The notes: generated from the letters alone by a model not told the origin. Numbered from the stretch's first letter, positions 1 through 9,544 are shown. The stretch: DNA of 64,000 bases from Silvibacterium acidisoli (GCA_022870745.1 CP085323.1:1674001-1738000), one strand, 5' to 3'. Numbers and translations are program-made.

Positions 1-13
1 CCTGCTTGGTGGG

Positions 14-1312
14 TTATTCATTCTGTTTCAATGCGGATTCAGCGACCTCCTCTTCTGCGACCGGATCGGGTCCCGGCACGGAATTCGAAATGGAGGCGCC
101 AGGCAGCGGAGACAGGCCGCGCATGGCGCGCACCTCGTTCACGGTGAGAACCCCGGCGGCAAGCAATGCCGTCTGGATCTCGATCTCCTGCATCTCGTCG
201 CGGGAGTCGAGCTCGTTGAAGACGAACTCGAACTCATGCCAGCCAAGCCGCTTCGCGAAGAGGTCGCGGGTGATGTGCTCGGCAACAAGCCGCGCCAGCG
301 GTGTGATGGCAGAGTGGAAAGCTTCGTCCATCAGCTCGCCCGCGGTGGACTTGTTCACATCCTGCTCAAGGCCCAGCATCAGCGGCGGCAGATTGAAAGC
401 GTTCGCGATCATGCGAATGAGGAACTGCTGCCAGTTGAGGCGCAGGTCGGCATCGGTGCCTTGCGCAAAGCGCAGCACCTCGGGCTTCTGCGGCGAGCTG
501 AGAATGGGAACGCGTCCGGTGCCTTCGATCTCGTCCTGCCACCAGCGGATGAGCCGCTCCTGCTGCGCGGGCGTGGTTTCGTCGATCCAGAGAGCGTACT
601 GAACGACGCTGTTGCTGGCGAGCTTGCCGGCGAAGCGGTGCGCGCCAAGAAAGGAGTTGACGCTCTCGAACGCAACTTCCAGAGGCCCCAGCCCAAAGGG
701 CGTGTAGGTGCGCGGATTCATGCGCATATAGATAAGCTCGTTGTCGTTCAACGCGATCGACGACTGATCGCCGACCAGACCTGTCGCCTGCGCGTAGCGC
801 GGCGAATCGGGGCGGCCATCCCAGCGCGGATTGATGCGAATGGTCGCACCATCGACCGGCCACAGCTCGAATGGCTTTTCGGAATTGCCAGTCAGGTCCA
901 TCTCGATCGCGCCGTATCCGCCGACAAGTGCATCTTCGAGCACCTGCTCGATGAGTGTGCGGAAGGAATCGGAGTCATTGGGGGCCTGGAGGGTGCGGCG
1001 CAGGATTGCAGCCTTGCGCGCGGCATAGCCGACCTTTCCTGGCATGTAATCGCGTTTGAGGCGAACCTGCCAGTCCAGGCTGGCCACGCGGTCCTTAATG
1101 ATGTTGATGGCGCGGCGCACGACCGGCGTCTCGGCGAAGCGGCGCAGGTTTGCAGGCGTGGGCTTGGGCAGCGTGTGTCCGGGCGCTGGATAAGGTCCCA
1201 GGATTGACGGCAGGGCCAGCGTCTTGCGCTGCAACGGAGCGGCTTCGGCGGCCTCTACATTTCCGCCTCCCAGCTTTTTCCAGGCACTTCGGATGGAATC
1301 TTTCACGCTCAC
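14..1312 (-). CDS. phage portal protein
   Basis: This is a portal protein, the dodecameric ring at the capsid vertex through which the terminase packages DNA. The protein is about 432 aa, which fits HK97-type portals. The family resemblance is strongest in the C-terminal half: a stretch with ALWIDETT, then FNLPPLMLGLEQ and a KSTAGELMDEAF segment, followed by the usual ending in which NEVRAMRGLSPLPGA precedes an acidic tail. I chose the GTG start at 1312 because AGGAG lies nine bases upstream; an in-frame TTG at 1339 is the alternative and has no good ribosome site. It is the last complete gene of a minus-strand phage operon (beta-helix protein, terminase, HipA-like kinase, DUF3037, portal). 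Head protease and capsid genes would be expected beyond the left edge. The family call is by motif recognition and is fairly secure. Confidence 0.88.
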   Translation of the reverse strand: MSVKDSIRSAWKKLGGGNVEAAEAAPLQRKTLALPSILGPYPAPGHTLPKPTPANLRRFAETPVVRRAINIIKDRVASLDWQVRLKRDYMPGKVGYAARKAAILRRTLQAPNDSDSFRTLIEQVLEDALVGGYGAIEMDLTGNSEKPFELWPVDGATIRINPRWDGRPDSPRYAQATGLVGDQSSIALNDNELIYMRMNPRTYTPFGLGPLEVAFESVNSFLGAHRFAGKLASNSVVQYALWIDETTPAQQERLIRWWQDEIEGTGRVPILSSPQKPEVLRFAQGTDADLRLNWQQFLIRMIANAFNLPPLMLGLEQDVNKSTAGELMDEAFHSAITPLARLVAEHITRDLFAKRLGWHEFEFVFNELDSRDEMQEIEIQTALLAAGVLTVNEVRAMRGLSPLPGASISNSVPGPDPVAEEEVAESALKQNE

Positions 1313-1345
1313 TTGGCTCTGCTCCTTTGTCGATTGCAAATGGAA

Positions 1346-1430
1346 AAGGCATGGCCTGCGCCATGCCTTCTGCTTTCAGGGGCTGAAGCCCCTTGCCTGT
1401 TGTTTGCTATGGCACGGCTGAAGCCGTGCC
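1346..1430. repeat. cluster of three intergenic palindromes (REP-like)
   Basis: The short gap between the DUF3037 stop and the portal start holds three palindromes in a row. One at 1346-1369 has perfect 10-bp arms and a 4-base loop. The second, at 1378-1393, reads AGGGGCTGAAGCCCCT. The third, at 1411-1430, reads GGCACGGCTGAAGCCGTGCC. The core GGCTGAAGCC, or its complement GGCTTCAGCC, recurs in other gene gaps of this window (near 12827 and, in variant form, near 24800). This suggests a dispersed palindromic repeat family. Some of these hairpins could also weaken transcription into the portal gene. Confidence 0.7.
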
Positions 1431-1441
1431 CTTTCACAAAG

Positions 1442-2257
1442 CTAGATTCTCAACTCTCGTCTTGCGGTTGCGGCTACGCGGTCCAGGTCATTCGTCGTCA
1501 ACACACGGATCTGTTGCGCTTCCATCGTCTCGATGGCGAAGCGATATTGCGCTTCGCCATCTTCGGTCTCTTTGCGTTCGCGTATCGGTTCAACGATGGC
1601 CGTCAGCTCCAGCGATGCATTTTCGATGCGACGCACGCCTTCCGTCAGCGAAGATAGACTGAAGGCGAGCACCTTGGCAGTCTCCGAATCGCCGTCGAGC
1701 GAGACCGCGTGAAACATGCGGATGACGCCGTTGGGGCGATACCCACAGTCGATGCGCAACGGATCGCCGGGCCGTGTGTAGCTGGCGGCGGCGATGCGCT
1801 TCTGCATCAGGTCCCAAACGCCGGCGCGCTCGAACTCGGATCGCATTTTTGCATGGATAGCCATGCGTCCGCTGCGCCGCGAAGCCGGCTCACGCTTTCT
1901 CGCCTCGACATGCAGCCGCATCAACTGCTCGATCTCCGCGGGGATCGACTCTGCCAGGCAGGCCTTGGACGTCGTGATCTGCAGAAGGTTCGAGAACGAG
2001 TCTTCGAGCGTCTTCATCACCGGCTGGCCATCTTCGAGAAACCGTCTGCGAATCTCGCCTTCCAACGCTTCGAGCATTCCGGTGTCGGCATCAGGATCCA
2101 TGCAGCGCACCCTCGACCAGTCCTTCGTGAAGCGCACGACCGTGCTCGCCGGCCGCCCTGCCTCACGCAGGAGCACGCCGATATTCACGAATTCGTTCTT
2201 CACCGGGTCGGGAACGTATCGCACCAGGAAGAATTCACATGGCTGACGCTGGTTCAC
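1442..2257 (-). CDS. DUF3037 domain protein
   Basis: A 271-aa protein recognised as DUF3037 from its N-terminal block: a phenylalanine-rich FFLVRYVPDPVKNEFVNIG stretch followed by GVLLREAG. The molecular function of the family is unknown. DUF3037 genes are often found beside HipA-like kinase genes, and that is the arrangement here: the HipA-like gene ends 48 bases upstream. The start is GTG at 2257, with GGAGAG about ten bases upstream. Both genes sit between terminase and portal, so they look like cargo carried in a phage late operon rather than structural genes. A toxin-antitoxin or phage-defence role is possible but is only inference. Confidence 0.82.
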   Translation of the reverse strand: MNQRQPCEFFLVRYVPDPVKNEFVNIGVLLREAGRPASTVVRFTKDWSRVRCMDPDADTGMLEALEGEIRRRFLEDGQPVMKTLEDSFSNLLQITTSKACLAESIPAEIEQLMRLHVEARKREPASRRSGRMAIHAKMRSEFERAGVWDLMQKRIAAASYTRPGDPLRIDCGYRPNGVIRMFHAVSLDGDSETAKVLAFSLSSLTEGVRRIENASLELTAIVEPIRERKETEDGEAQYRFAIETMEAQQIRVLTTNDLDRVAATARRELRI

Positions 2258-2305
2258 TCTTTACTTCTCTCCATTTCTCAAAATAAATCTGCCCGAAGCT
2301 TCGAA

Positions 2306-3226
2306 TTACATGAGCGGCTCCAACCTCAATCCATCGGCCCAATGCGGATCGGGGAACTGCTGGCTGGATACTTTCCCAGGAAGCTTGTTCCAATTCGGGA
2401 AAGGCTCCCGCGAGGAGTTCCGAAAACCGTCGATCAGCTCCCGCACCCGGTCACGGCGGCGGATCAGATGTTCCACCACCCCTTCGATCGCGGAAGGATC
2501 ACCACCGTACCACTCCGGCGGAACCCCTTCTGCAATCTCCCAGATCTTCTGCGGATCGAGAGCTTCGATGCGGCTAAGCCACGGCTCGAAGTTCTCCCAA
2601 CCCGTGATGTTCCTGTACACGGCATTGCGAGCGAAGACACCGCGCAGCGGCGCGTCCTTAAAGTCCCACTCGCCCGCGTTGAAGCAATAACCGTAATCGA
2701 TAAACGTGGCCGTGTATTTCTTCTCGCGCGTCTTGCGAGAGAAGACCGCCTGGCGCCCGTTCGTATTGCAGGTCCACTTATCGAGCGCCAGAATGCCGGC
2801 AAACTCTTCCATGTTGCGGACCTCCGCGAAGCGCTCCTCGGGCAGATAATCGAGCAGGTGTCCGGGCATAAGGCCGCCGACCAGGCGCGAGCCAAAGCAA
2901 AGCCCTGGACGGCAACGTTCCCGCTTTGAGCCGAGGTCGAGGTCGAGCTCTTCGGTGTTCTGAATCAGCCAGTCGGTAACCTCGACAACTTCGCAGGCCG
3001 GGACAGTCAGCCCGGCAGCTGCGGCAAGCCGCGTGGCCATCAATTCATTCGCCAGCACCCGCAGGTGCTGGGGATTGTTCTGGAACTTCACGACATACGC
3101 GTTGCCGTCATCGGCGAGCATCAGGTGACCCTGTGCTCCGCCGCGCATTCGCCGGATCTGCTGTACCGCAAGAACTGCCACTTTCGCGCCGTTCCTTTTT
3201 TGGGGTTGTTGCACGGATTTTATCAA
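2306..3226 (-). CDS. HipA-like serine/threonine kinase
   Basis: A 306-aa protein with HipA-type kinase features, shorter than classical HipA at about 440 aa. Visible catalytic elements are the ATP-binding lysine in YVVKF (K47), a following glutamate (E61), the catalytic block LALDKWTCNTNGRQ with D149 and N154, and a metal-binding IDYG (D177). All key residues are present, so the kinase is probably active. Its ATG overlaps the terminase stop as ATGA, which implies translational coupling to the packaging gene. The partner gene downstream encodes DUF3037. I see no HipB-like HTH antitoxin next to it. Classical HipA kinases phosphorylate aminoacyl-tRNA synthetases; the target here is unknown. Confidence 0.8.
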   Translation of the reverse strand: MIKSVQQPQKRNGAKVAVLAVQQIRRMRGGAQGHLMLADDGNAYVVKFQNNPQHLRVLANELMATRLAAAAGLTVPACEVVEVTDWLIQNTEELDLDLGSKRERCRPGLCFGSRLVGGLMPGHLLDYLPEERFAEVRNMEEFAGILALDKWTCNTNGRQAVFSRKTREKKYTATFIDYGYCFNAGEWDFKDAPLRGVFARNAVYRNITGWENFEPWLSRIEALDPQKIWEIAEGVPPEWYGGDPSAIEGVVEHLIRRRDRVRELIDGFRNSSREPFPNWNKLPGKVSSQQFPDPHWADGLRLEPLM

Positions 3227-4701
3227 CCGGCGGCGACCAGTTCACTACGAACTGCAATCGCCATGGCCATGGACATCACACAATCGTCATGTTCGCCGAA
3301 TTGCGCGGCGATGTTTCCGTTACGATGGCGCACGAACGTTCGGCATTCGCGCAGCAGCCGGCTGCTCGAAAAGATCCGCGGCGACTCGACCAGCGCAGCC
3401 CCCAGGAGGCCGATCATGCGTGGCCGCGAAAGGGTTGAGGTCAGCCATCCCTGCTGGCCACCCTGCCCGTAAAGATGCATGTAGCGGCAGACCCCGGTTA
3501 GATACGCGAGGATTCCAGTGCCGTGGTTGTTTCTTTCCACGACCACAAGCGCCTGGTTGTACTCGGCGGCCAGCTTCGCTACCTCCTGCGCCAGATCGAG
3601 GCCGCCGATCTTGCTACGGATCTCGGCACATTGCAGGCTGGTCTCGAGCTCGATCACCTGCACCGCCGAGTAGTCGCCTTCGCTGCCGCCTCCTGCCGGA
3701 TCGACGGCTACCAGATACTTCCTGCCCGGCACCGGCGGATACCAGATCTGCAACTGGCCTCCGAGGCGCTTTGCAAACGGCTCATTCACTTCCCTTTCGC
3801 GGATATTGATCGCGTCCTTGTCGAAGACGCAATCGCCGCTCGAGAGGAAGCAGTCGCTGGCGTTCTCGGCGTACTCCTGCTTGGCGAGGCCGCGGAAGTT
3901 TGCCAGCAGCTGGCGGCGGAAACCGATCTGCGCGTGCGTAAGGTTGTGCTCCTGCATCAGGCGGCGCTCGGCTTCGTCAAGGGTGCTTTCACAGACTGCC
4001 GTGCCGGTATACGACGGCTCCCACCACCACGGGAAGAAGTGCCGCACGGTACCGGTGGATTCGGACTCCTGCCACTCCTGCCAGAAGCATCCTCCTGCGC
4101 CCATCGGGGTCGATTCGAGCACGATTTCTCCTCCTTTGGGCACAGCGGCACAGAGGCCCTGCAGTGTTTCGGCCGGCTCGCGGCTCCAGCGCGCAAGCTC
4201 CGAGCAGTGCAGGTTATTGATGGTGAGGCCACGGCCCGCGTTCGGATCGGCGGCGCTCTCCACGCGGTATTCACTATCCAGCATCGGGAAAGCGATCTGG
4301 CGAATGTTGGAACGCGATGTCTTGAGAATGCCATCGCGAAATTGCGGTGGCAGGCACTCGTAAAAGCGGTGCACGATGCGGAAGATCGACTCTGCAGCCT
4401 CCTGCGTATGTGCTACCTGCACGGTGAGGGTTCCTGGACAGGTAATTGTCTTCAGAAAAAATTGTCCGGAGACCCAGGTACTGATACCCATCTGGCGAGC
4501 CTTGAGAACGATGTTACGAGGCCCGCGTTTTGCTTCAAACTCCAGCTGCACGCGATTGGGCTTGAGCGGCACGTGGTTGCCGCTCCGGTCACGAACACGC
4601 AGATAACGCCGCGCCAGGAACTTACGCAGGACGCGATCACCCGCAGCGAGCCGCTCACCCATCTGCTGCAGCTGAGCGAAGTCACTCTCGCTGCAAGACA
4701 T
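3223..4701 (-). CDS. phage terminase large subunit
   Basis: This is the packaging motor and headful nuclease, 492 aa. The ATPase domain shows a Walker A-like LKARQMGIST at residues 66-75. The C-terminal RuvC-fold nuclease begins with AVDPAGGGSEGDYSA around residue 333, and its last metal ligand lies in the HDDCVMS block near the C-terminus. The ATG at 4701 has CGGAG eight bases upstream. The gene follows the beta-helix protein by 16 bases, and its stop overlaps the start of the HipA-like kinase. No small terminase subunit is recognisable next to it. All motifs look intact, so the gene is not visibly decayed. Confidence 0.92.
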   Translation of the reverse strand: MSCSESDFAQLQQMGERLAAGDRVLRKFLARRYLRVRDRSGNHVPLKPNRVQLEFEAKRGPRNIVLKARQMGISTWVSGQFFLKTITCPGTLTVQVAHTQEAAESIFRIVHRFYECLPPQFRDGILKTSRSNIRQIAFPMLDSEYRVESAADPNAGRGLTINNLHCSELARWSREPAETLQGLCAAVPKGGEIVLESTPMGAGGCFWQEWQESESTGTVRHFFPWWWEPSYTGTAVCESTLDEAERRLMQEHNLTHAQIGFRRQLLANFRGLAKQEYAENASDCFLSSGDCVFDKDAINIREREVNEPFAKRLGGQLQIWYPPVPGRKYLVAVDPAGGGSEGDYSAVQVIELETSLQCAEIRSKIGGLDLAQEVAKLAAEYNQALVVVERNNHGTGILAYLTGVCRYMHLYGQGGQQGWLTSTLSRPRMIGLLGAALVESPRIFSSSRLLRECRTFVRHRNGNIAAQFGEHDDCVMSMAMAIAVRSELVAAG

Positions 4702-4717
4702 GAACTACTCCGAAGGT

Positions 4718-7700
4718 TCAGTAGGCGTACCAGTTGTAATCCGGTCCGCAGACCAGGGTGCGCTTGCCCGCCGAAGAGATGACCAGCGAGGTCGCATTCG
4801 CGCCCTGGTAGTTGATGTTCTGTGAGCTGACTGTCTGCAATGTGACCGCATTCGCCGAAGTGTCCGACTTGATGACGTTCAGCTCGAGGCCGGTCGGCGG
4901 CGTGTTGTCCGCCAGAGGCGTGAAGCAACTGGGCAGCGTAATCGTCTGCGACCCGCTTGCTGCGTTGGCAATGACATTCTTATTCGCCGTTGTGAGCGTC
5001 AGCGTGGCCGATGTGTTCAACACCGTGCTGAGCGCTAGGCCACCGTTCGAACGGATAGTTCCCTGCGAGGTGATGTTGAAGAACGGCGACACACCGGAGA
5101 AATGCCCCTGGAAGATATCCCCCTGATAGCCGGTGTAGAGCTGCGCGGCATACGCGGCATAGTTCGAAGCAGCGGCGATCGGAGTCGACCAGACGCGCGG
5201 AATCGCCCCCGAAGGATCGTTGATATTCGCCCCACCGCTTGAGAAGCCTGTCACCTGCGCCGGTTCGAGAGACTGGGAATAGTTTCCGCACCCGGTCAGA
5301 TGATGCACGCTGGTGAAGGACGGCGGCGCTCCCGCAGCTCCGGCATAAGTGATCCAGTTCGCGCTGTTGCTCATGCCAAGACAGTCTATGTCGGCGATGA
5401 GCATGTTATTTGTGACCGTGGCGGCGACGTATGCAAGGTTGGCCGAAGGAAAGCTGGTCAGATCGGGCCACTGAATATGTCCACCATGCAGAGAAACACC
5501 GTTTGCGCCGATATAGAAACCCGCTACCGCCGGACTGTCTGCGTAAGTATCTGTCCACACGGTGCCGCCACCGCCGGTGTCATAGATGACATAGTTGGTC
5601 GCATAAGATGCATTCGCTGCCGTGTTCGAGGCAGCGGTGTTGCTGCATGGAGCAGTCGTGCAGGTGTACGGGTAGCCGAATCCATGTATCAGGTAGCCGG
5701 TATTGCCCGTGCCTTCGTTGAAGACACCGGCCGTCAGCGCGTTGCGCACCGTAACGGCGTCGAGGTGGCTATCCATCGCCGTCTTCAGCAGATGGATGCC
5801 ATAGGCGGGGCGCGTCGCCGGCGTGAACAGGGTCGTGTTGTAGCTGACAGTGATGTTGCGCAGCAGGAAGTTCGACTGGTGCGTGCTGCCGGTTGCTTCT
5901 CCCAGGTCGATACCGTCGCCGGTTGTGTCGTTCACTGTCACGTTATCGATCAGTAGTCCGCGAAACCATTGCAGCTCGAAAGCATGGGTAGCGTGAGTCG
6001 CTCCGAGAACGACCAGGTCTTTAAAGGTGCATCCCTGTGCCTGCTTCGTTTTGCCAAGGAAGATGACATCCCCCGAGAGATTCGATGGGACGCTGAGATT
6101 GGTCGCAGCCGCGCTGCCCGCGTTCACCGTCGATCCACCGGAACCAATCAGGTTTACGCACGCTCCATTTGCCGGCTCGTTCATCGTTGCCGTGACGGGA
6201 AAAGTTCCAGGCCCGAGACGAATCGTCTGATTAGCCCCCGATGAAGTGGCGAGTGCAACAGCGGCCGTCCATGCGGCGTTGAGGTTCGCGTAGGTTGTGC
6301 CATCGACGGTGATTTCACCATTGATGGTCGCCGCGGTTAAAGCACCCTGCGTCTCCGAATTGCCGCTCACTGCTGCATTCGCGGTCGAGTTCGACTGCCC
6401 GCTGACCTTGAAGCCATTTACCCAGGCCGAGCCATTCCAGATGTCGTACTCCCATCCGGACTTTGTCGTGCTGTTGGTAGGGCCGCCCATCATACAGAAG
6501 CGATAGGTTGCATGTGTCTGTCCGGCAGGCGCAACGTCATAGGTGCAACTGGAACCGGCGAACTGATGACCCATGGTGTAGTTGCTGTTTGGATTCGCCC
6601 CCAGATTCGCATCGGCCGGCCCGAACACCGCCGATTCGTAGAACGGACCATTCGTGTTGCTTGCAAGCATTCCGCGCTGCGGATTCGAATAGCTCGTCCA
6701 GGCGTATGTCCCGTCGGCCTCCTGCACCGCAACAACCGAAGGCGCAATGTTTCCCATGAACTGACCGATAGCGGCTTCCTGCGTTTCGCCCGAGGTAATG
6801 CTCGCACCGCCGCTTGTCGCTGTGACATTGCCCTTTGTAGAGACCTTGATGAATCCCGCGCCAGTCGCCTCGTTGTCGGCTCCGCCTACGCCCCACCACT
6901 CGTCGTTTTCAAATGAGGCGTTGGCGGTCACACCTGCGCCTCCGGTCGAGCTGACTGTGGTTCCATTCGGAATGCTGCCGACGATCGCAGATCCGCAGAT
7001 CATATCCGTCGCATCGTTGCACATCGTCGCCCAGTTCAAGTTGGGCGTGTCGATCGACTCGAAGTGGTTCGACTTGAGAGTCAGTGTGCCGTAGTTGCTG
7101 TTCGGCTGTCCTGCAAGAATCGATCCCGCAGGCCACGCAATGTTTCCACCGGCGGTCGAAACTGTTGTTCCGCTCATGTTTCGTTGAGTGAAATGTGCCT
7201 GCCCGTCACCAGCGAAAACCGCTTCCACCGTTTCAAACTGTCCCTGCTGCACGCATCCGCCAGATGGGGTATGAACATAAGCCGAACATGCCGTACTGCC
7301 CGAGAGATAGTCCTGTGGGTAGATGTTGTAAGGGAACGATCCGAACTTCACGGCATCCGCCGGATCGTTGGCGTAACTGGGCGCCCACAGTGTACTCGCG
7401 ACTGGAGCAGCAGCTCCATTAATCGCTCCGGTAAGTGTGGTTGAGAATGGCTCGCCATTCACTTCTATGTCAGAGTTCATGTGCGGCTGCCCGTTCACGG
7501 GAAAGCCCTCGCAGTAGAAGCCTTCTATCAGTCCGGAGAATGCGCTGTCGGTGCGGAAGCAACCGGTAAACCAGTTCGACTTGATCGATCCACCCAGAAC
7601 CGAAAACTGTTCCGACGAGATATAGAACGCCGCGACACGTTCGGGAAGTATAGTCGGCTGATACGTCGCATTTGCGACGGAGACATCGCCGCCCGTGGTG

Positions 7701-9295
7701 GCAGCATTCGCACTCTGGACAACGTACTGGGTGGTCGAGGACGCCGAGCAGCTTCCGTTTGCCACGGCACTGCAGTTGTTGAAGACGGCTTTGATCTGTT
7801 GCAGGCCGTTCAGGCCGGTAGCTCCGGTCCCGGTGATGCCTTCGATCGTAACCCAGTGACCGGCGACAAGCGGCGAAACACCGGGCGTATTCGCTGTACC
7901 CGCTCCACCATTGCCTGTCACAACATAAGTAGCGGTAGCGCCATTGCCGGATGCTGAGGCCAATACCTGCGCGGTCGACCAGCCATTTCCCGGAAAGACA
8001 CCGTTCGGGCAGTTGCGAGGTCCCCAGCAGTATCCATCGGAAGACTCTCCGGCCGACGCGATCTGGGTGTCGAGGAACTTCAGCTCATTGCCGATCGCTA
8101 CGATCGGCCATCGCACCGCATCCCATTCCGTATCGATCACATCCAGGCGCTCGGTGCTGCCCAGCAGCATAAGGCCCCGGCCGCCGCCGCCGCTGCCACG
8201 CACACGGTAGATAGTGTATCCGGCGGCGCTTTGCACCTCGATCAGCGTTGCCGTGTAAAGATGGCCATTCGGTGCATCGACCGTCATATTCTCGAGCGAG
8301 CCGTTACACGTCCACAGGTTCGGCTGTACCGATGCGCCGTTGTAAATCTTCAGAGCGTTTGCGCTGTTGTTGTATGCGCGGATAATCGTTGCCTGCGGAC
8401 CATCGCCGACAAAGTGAATCTGGCACGGCACGTTGAGCACGGCTGAAATTCTGTACGTTCCAGCGGGAAGATACACTTCGGGATACGTTTTGCCCTGCGG
8501 CGTTGCGATGGCATAGTTGATCGCCGCCTGTATCGCGCAGGTAGAGTCGGCGCTTCCGCTTGGATCAGCCGCATTGCTGCAACCGGTACCGAAATCGGGG
8601 TGCCGTACATCGACCTTCGGCAGCTTTGTGGATGCATTGGGCGTATTCAATTCGCCGGACATCGTGCCGCCCGCAATCGGCAACTCGGTAGCCGCAAGAG
8701 CGTCAGTATAGTGCTTGGTTACAGCCTGGTCGTTTGAGGTGGGATCGGCAGCAAGCTGGAGCGCTCCGCTCATCGCGCCCCCTGTCAAAGGCAGAAACTC
8801 TCCCGTAATCGCAGCAATCGAAGTATCGACATAAGCCTTGTCGATTGGCTGCACGGCGATCGTAGCCGGAGCCAGCGCCGCGCGGATTGTCGAGATCGTA
8901 GCGACCGAAGTCTGCGGAACTACCCAGTATTCCTTGTTCACCGTGCCATCGCCGAGATGATAGACCGCGGTGTAGTAACTTCCTTCCGGATAGGCGCCCT
9001 CGTTCGGCGCCAGGCTCAGCGTTACGAACCCATCCGCGCCGATGGTGGCCGTCGTACTGCCGGCGGCAACGGCTTCACCGGTATTCGTCGAGAAGGATGG
9101 CCAGCTGACAATGACGGTTCCCGATGCAGCCGTGCCATCGGCGCGATAGATGGTTCCCTGCACCGTAGTGGTGGTCACCTGCGCATCCATGCGGACGGGA
9201 AGCATTGCCAGCATAACAATCAGTCCTGCAACCCCCGCCAGAAACTTCCGTCTCGCACAACCCAGGTTCATCGTCATCTTCTCCTGCGCCTTCAT
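4718..9295 (-). CDS. secreted double beta-helix (pectate-lyase-like / tailspike-like) protein
   Basis: A very large protein, about 1525 aa from the chosen ATG at 9295, which is preceded by CGGAG. The N-terminus contains ARRKFLAGV followed by a hydrophobic run ending in MDAQ, so it is a signal peptide with a Tat-like double arginine. After a beta-rich segment comes a pectate_lyase_3-type start (DSTCAIQAAINYA, then YLPAGTYRIS), then a long Gly/Asn/Thr-rich beta-helix. A second helix begins about 1050 residues in (GTTYANLNAAWTAAV, then IRLGPGTFPVTATM). The C-terminus, ending GPDYNWYAY, resembles phage tail-fibre tips. The gene is first in the terminase-portal operon. A tailspike or depolymerase fits the neighbours; the export signal does not fit an ordinary virion protein. 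Starts at internal ATGs near 9277 and 9271 are also possible. Confidence 0.75.
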   Translation of the reverse strand: MKAQEKMTMNLGCARRKFLAGVAGLIVMLAMLPVRMDAQVTTTTVQGTIYRADGTAASGTVIVSWPSFSTNTGEAVAAGSTTATIGADGFVTLSLAPNEGAYPEGSYYTAVYHLGDGTVNKEYWVVPQTSVATISTIRAALAPATIAVQPIDKAYVDTSIAAITGEFLPLTGGAMSGALQLAADPTSNDQAVTKHYTDALAATELPIAGGTMSGELNTPNASTKLPKVDVRHPDFGTGCSNAADPSGSADSTCAIQAAINYAIATPQGKTYPEVYLPAGTYRISAVLNVPCQIHFVGDGPQATIIRAYNNSANALKIYNGASVQPNLWTCNGSLENMTVDAPNGHLYTATLIEVQSAAGYTIYRVRGSGGGGRGLMLLGSTERLDVIDTEWDAVRWPIVAIGNELKFLDTQIASAGESSDGYCWGPRNCPNGVFPGNGWSTAQVLASASGNGATATYVVTGNGGAGTANTPGVSPLVAGHWVTIEGITGTGATGLNGLQQIKAVFNNCSAVANGSCSASSTTQYVVQSANAATTGGDVSVANATYQPTILPERVAAFYISSEQFSVLGGSIKSNWFTGCFRTDSAFSGLIEGFYCEGFPVNGQPHMNSDIEVNGEPFSTTLTGAINGAAAPVASTLWAPSYANDPADAVKFGSFPYNIYPQDYLSGSTACSAYVHTPSGGCVQQGQFETVEAVFAGDGQAHFTQRNMSGTTVSTAGGNIAWPAGSILAGQPNSNYGTLTLKSNHFESIDTPNLNWATMCNDATDMICGSAIVGSIPNGTTVSSTGGAGVTANASFENDEWWGVGGADNEATGAGFIKVSTKGNVTATSGGASITSGETQEAAIGQFMGNIAPSVVAVQEADGTYAWTSYSNPQRGMLASNTNGPFYESAVFGPADANLGANPNSNYTMGHQFAGSSCTYDVAPAGQTHATYRFCMMGGPTNSTTKSGWEYDIWNGSAWVNGFKVSGQSNSTANAAVSGNSETQGALTAATINGEITVDGTTYANLNAAWTAAVALATSSGANQTIRLGPGTFPVTATMNEPANGACVNLIGSGGSTVNAGSAAATNLSVPSNLSGDVIFLGKTKQAQGCTFKDLVVLGATHATHAFELQWFRGLLIDNVTVNDTTGDGIDLGEATGSTHQSNFLLRNITVSYNTTLFTPATRPAYGIHLLKTAMDSHLDAVTVRNALTAGVFNEGTGNTGYLIHGFGYPYTCTTAPCSNTAASNTAANASYATNYVIYDTGGGGTVWTDTYADSPAVAGFYIGANGVSLHGGHIQWPDLTSFPSANLAYVAATVTNNMLIADIDCLGMSNSANWITYAGAAGAPPSFTSVHHLTGCGNYSQSLEPAQVTGFSSGGANINDPSGAIPRVWSTPIAAASNYAAYAAQLYTGYQGDIFQGHFSGVSPFFNITSQGTIRSNGGLALSTVLNTSATLTLTTANKNVIANAASGSQTITLPSCFTPLADNTPPTGLELNVIKSDTSANAVTLQTVSSQNINYQGANATSLVISSAGKRTLVCGPDYNWYAY

Positions 9296-9410
9296 TGCTC
9301 CGCCGATCTTTGAGGAAGTAGACACGCAAATACGTGCCCGTGTTGCATCCCGCCGATGCGATGTGCCTTTAAACATGCAACATCCTCAGCTTGTACCGCA
9401 GCCGGAAAAT

Positions 9411-9437
9411 AAAAGGGAGACGCCGATGCGCCTCCCC
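9411..9437 (-). terminator. rho-independent terminator after the sigma-like gene
   Basis: On the minus strand a GC-rich hairpin (arms GGGAGGCGC and GCGTCTCCC, loop of four, one mismatch) is followed directly by TTTTATTTT. It lies between the sigma-region-4-like gene (ends 9545) and the beta-helix operon (starts 9295). The late operon must therefore use its own promoter in the remaining 115 bases. Confidence 0.8.
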
Positions 9438-9544
9438 GTCTTTCCTTCATTCTGTTATCAGAATAGCAAGGAACCAGTTAATTCCACGTCAACATCATGA
9501 GATCTATAAGCCCCTTATTTTGTGCCATTTAGGAAGCCATCCGG

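Noticed and set aside
1150-1421. Short plus-strand frames around the portal start
   Set aside because: They overlap the portal N-terminus and the palindromic repeats; no support as genes.
1709-2929. 406-codon open frame on the plus strand across DUF3037 and the HipA-like gene
   Set aside because: Antisense to two recognisable proteins and no ribosome site; the translation looks random.
3523-4782. 419-codon open frame opposite the terminase gene
   Set aside because: Terminase motifs on the minus strand are intact, so this is a shadow.
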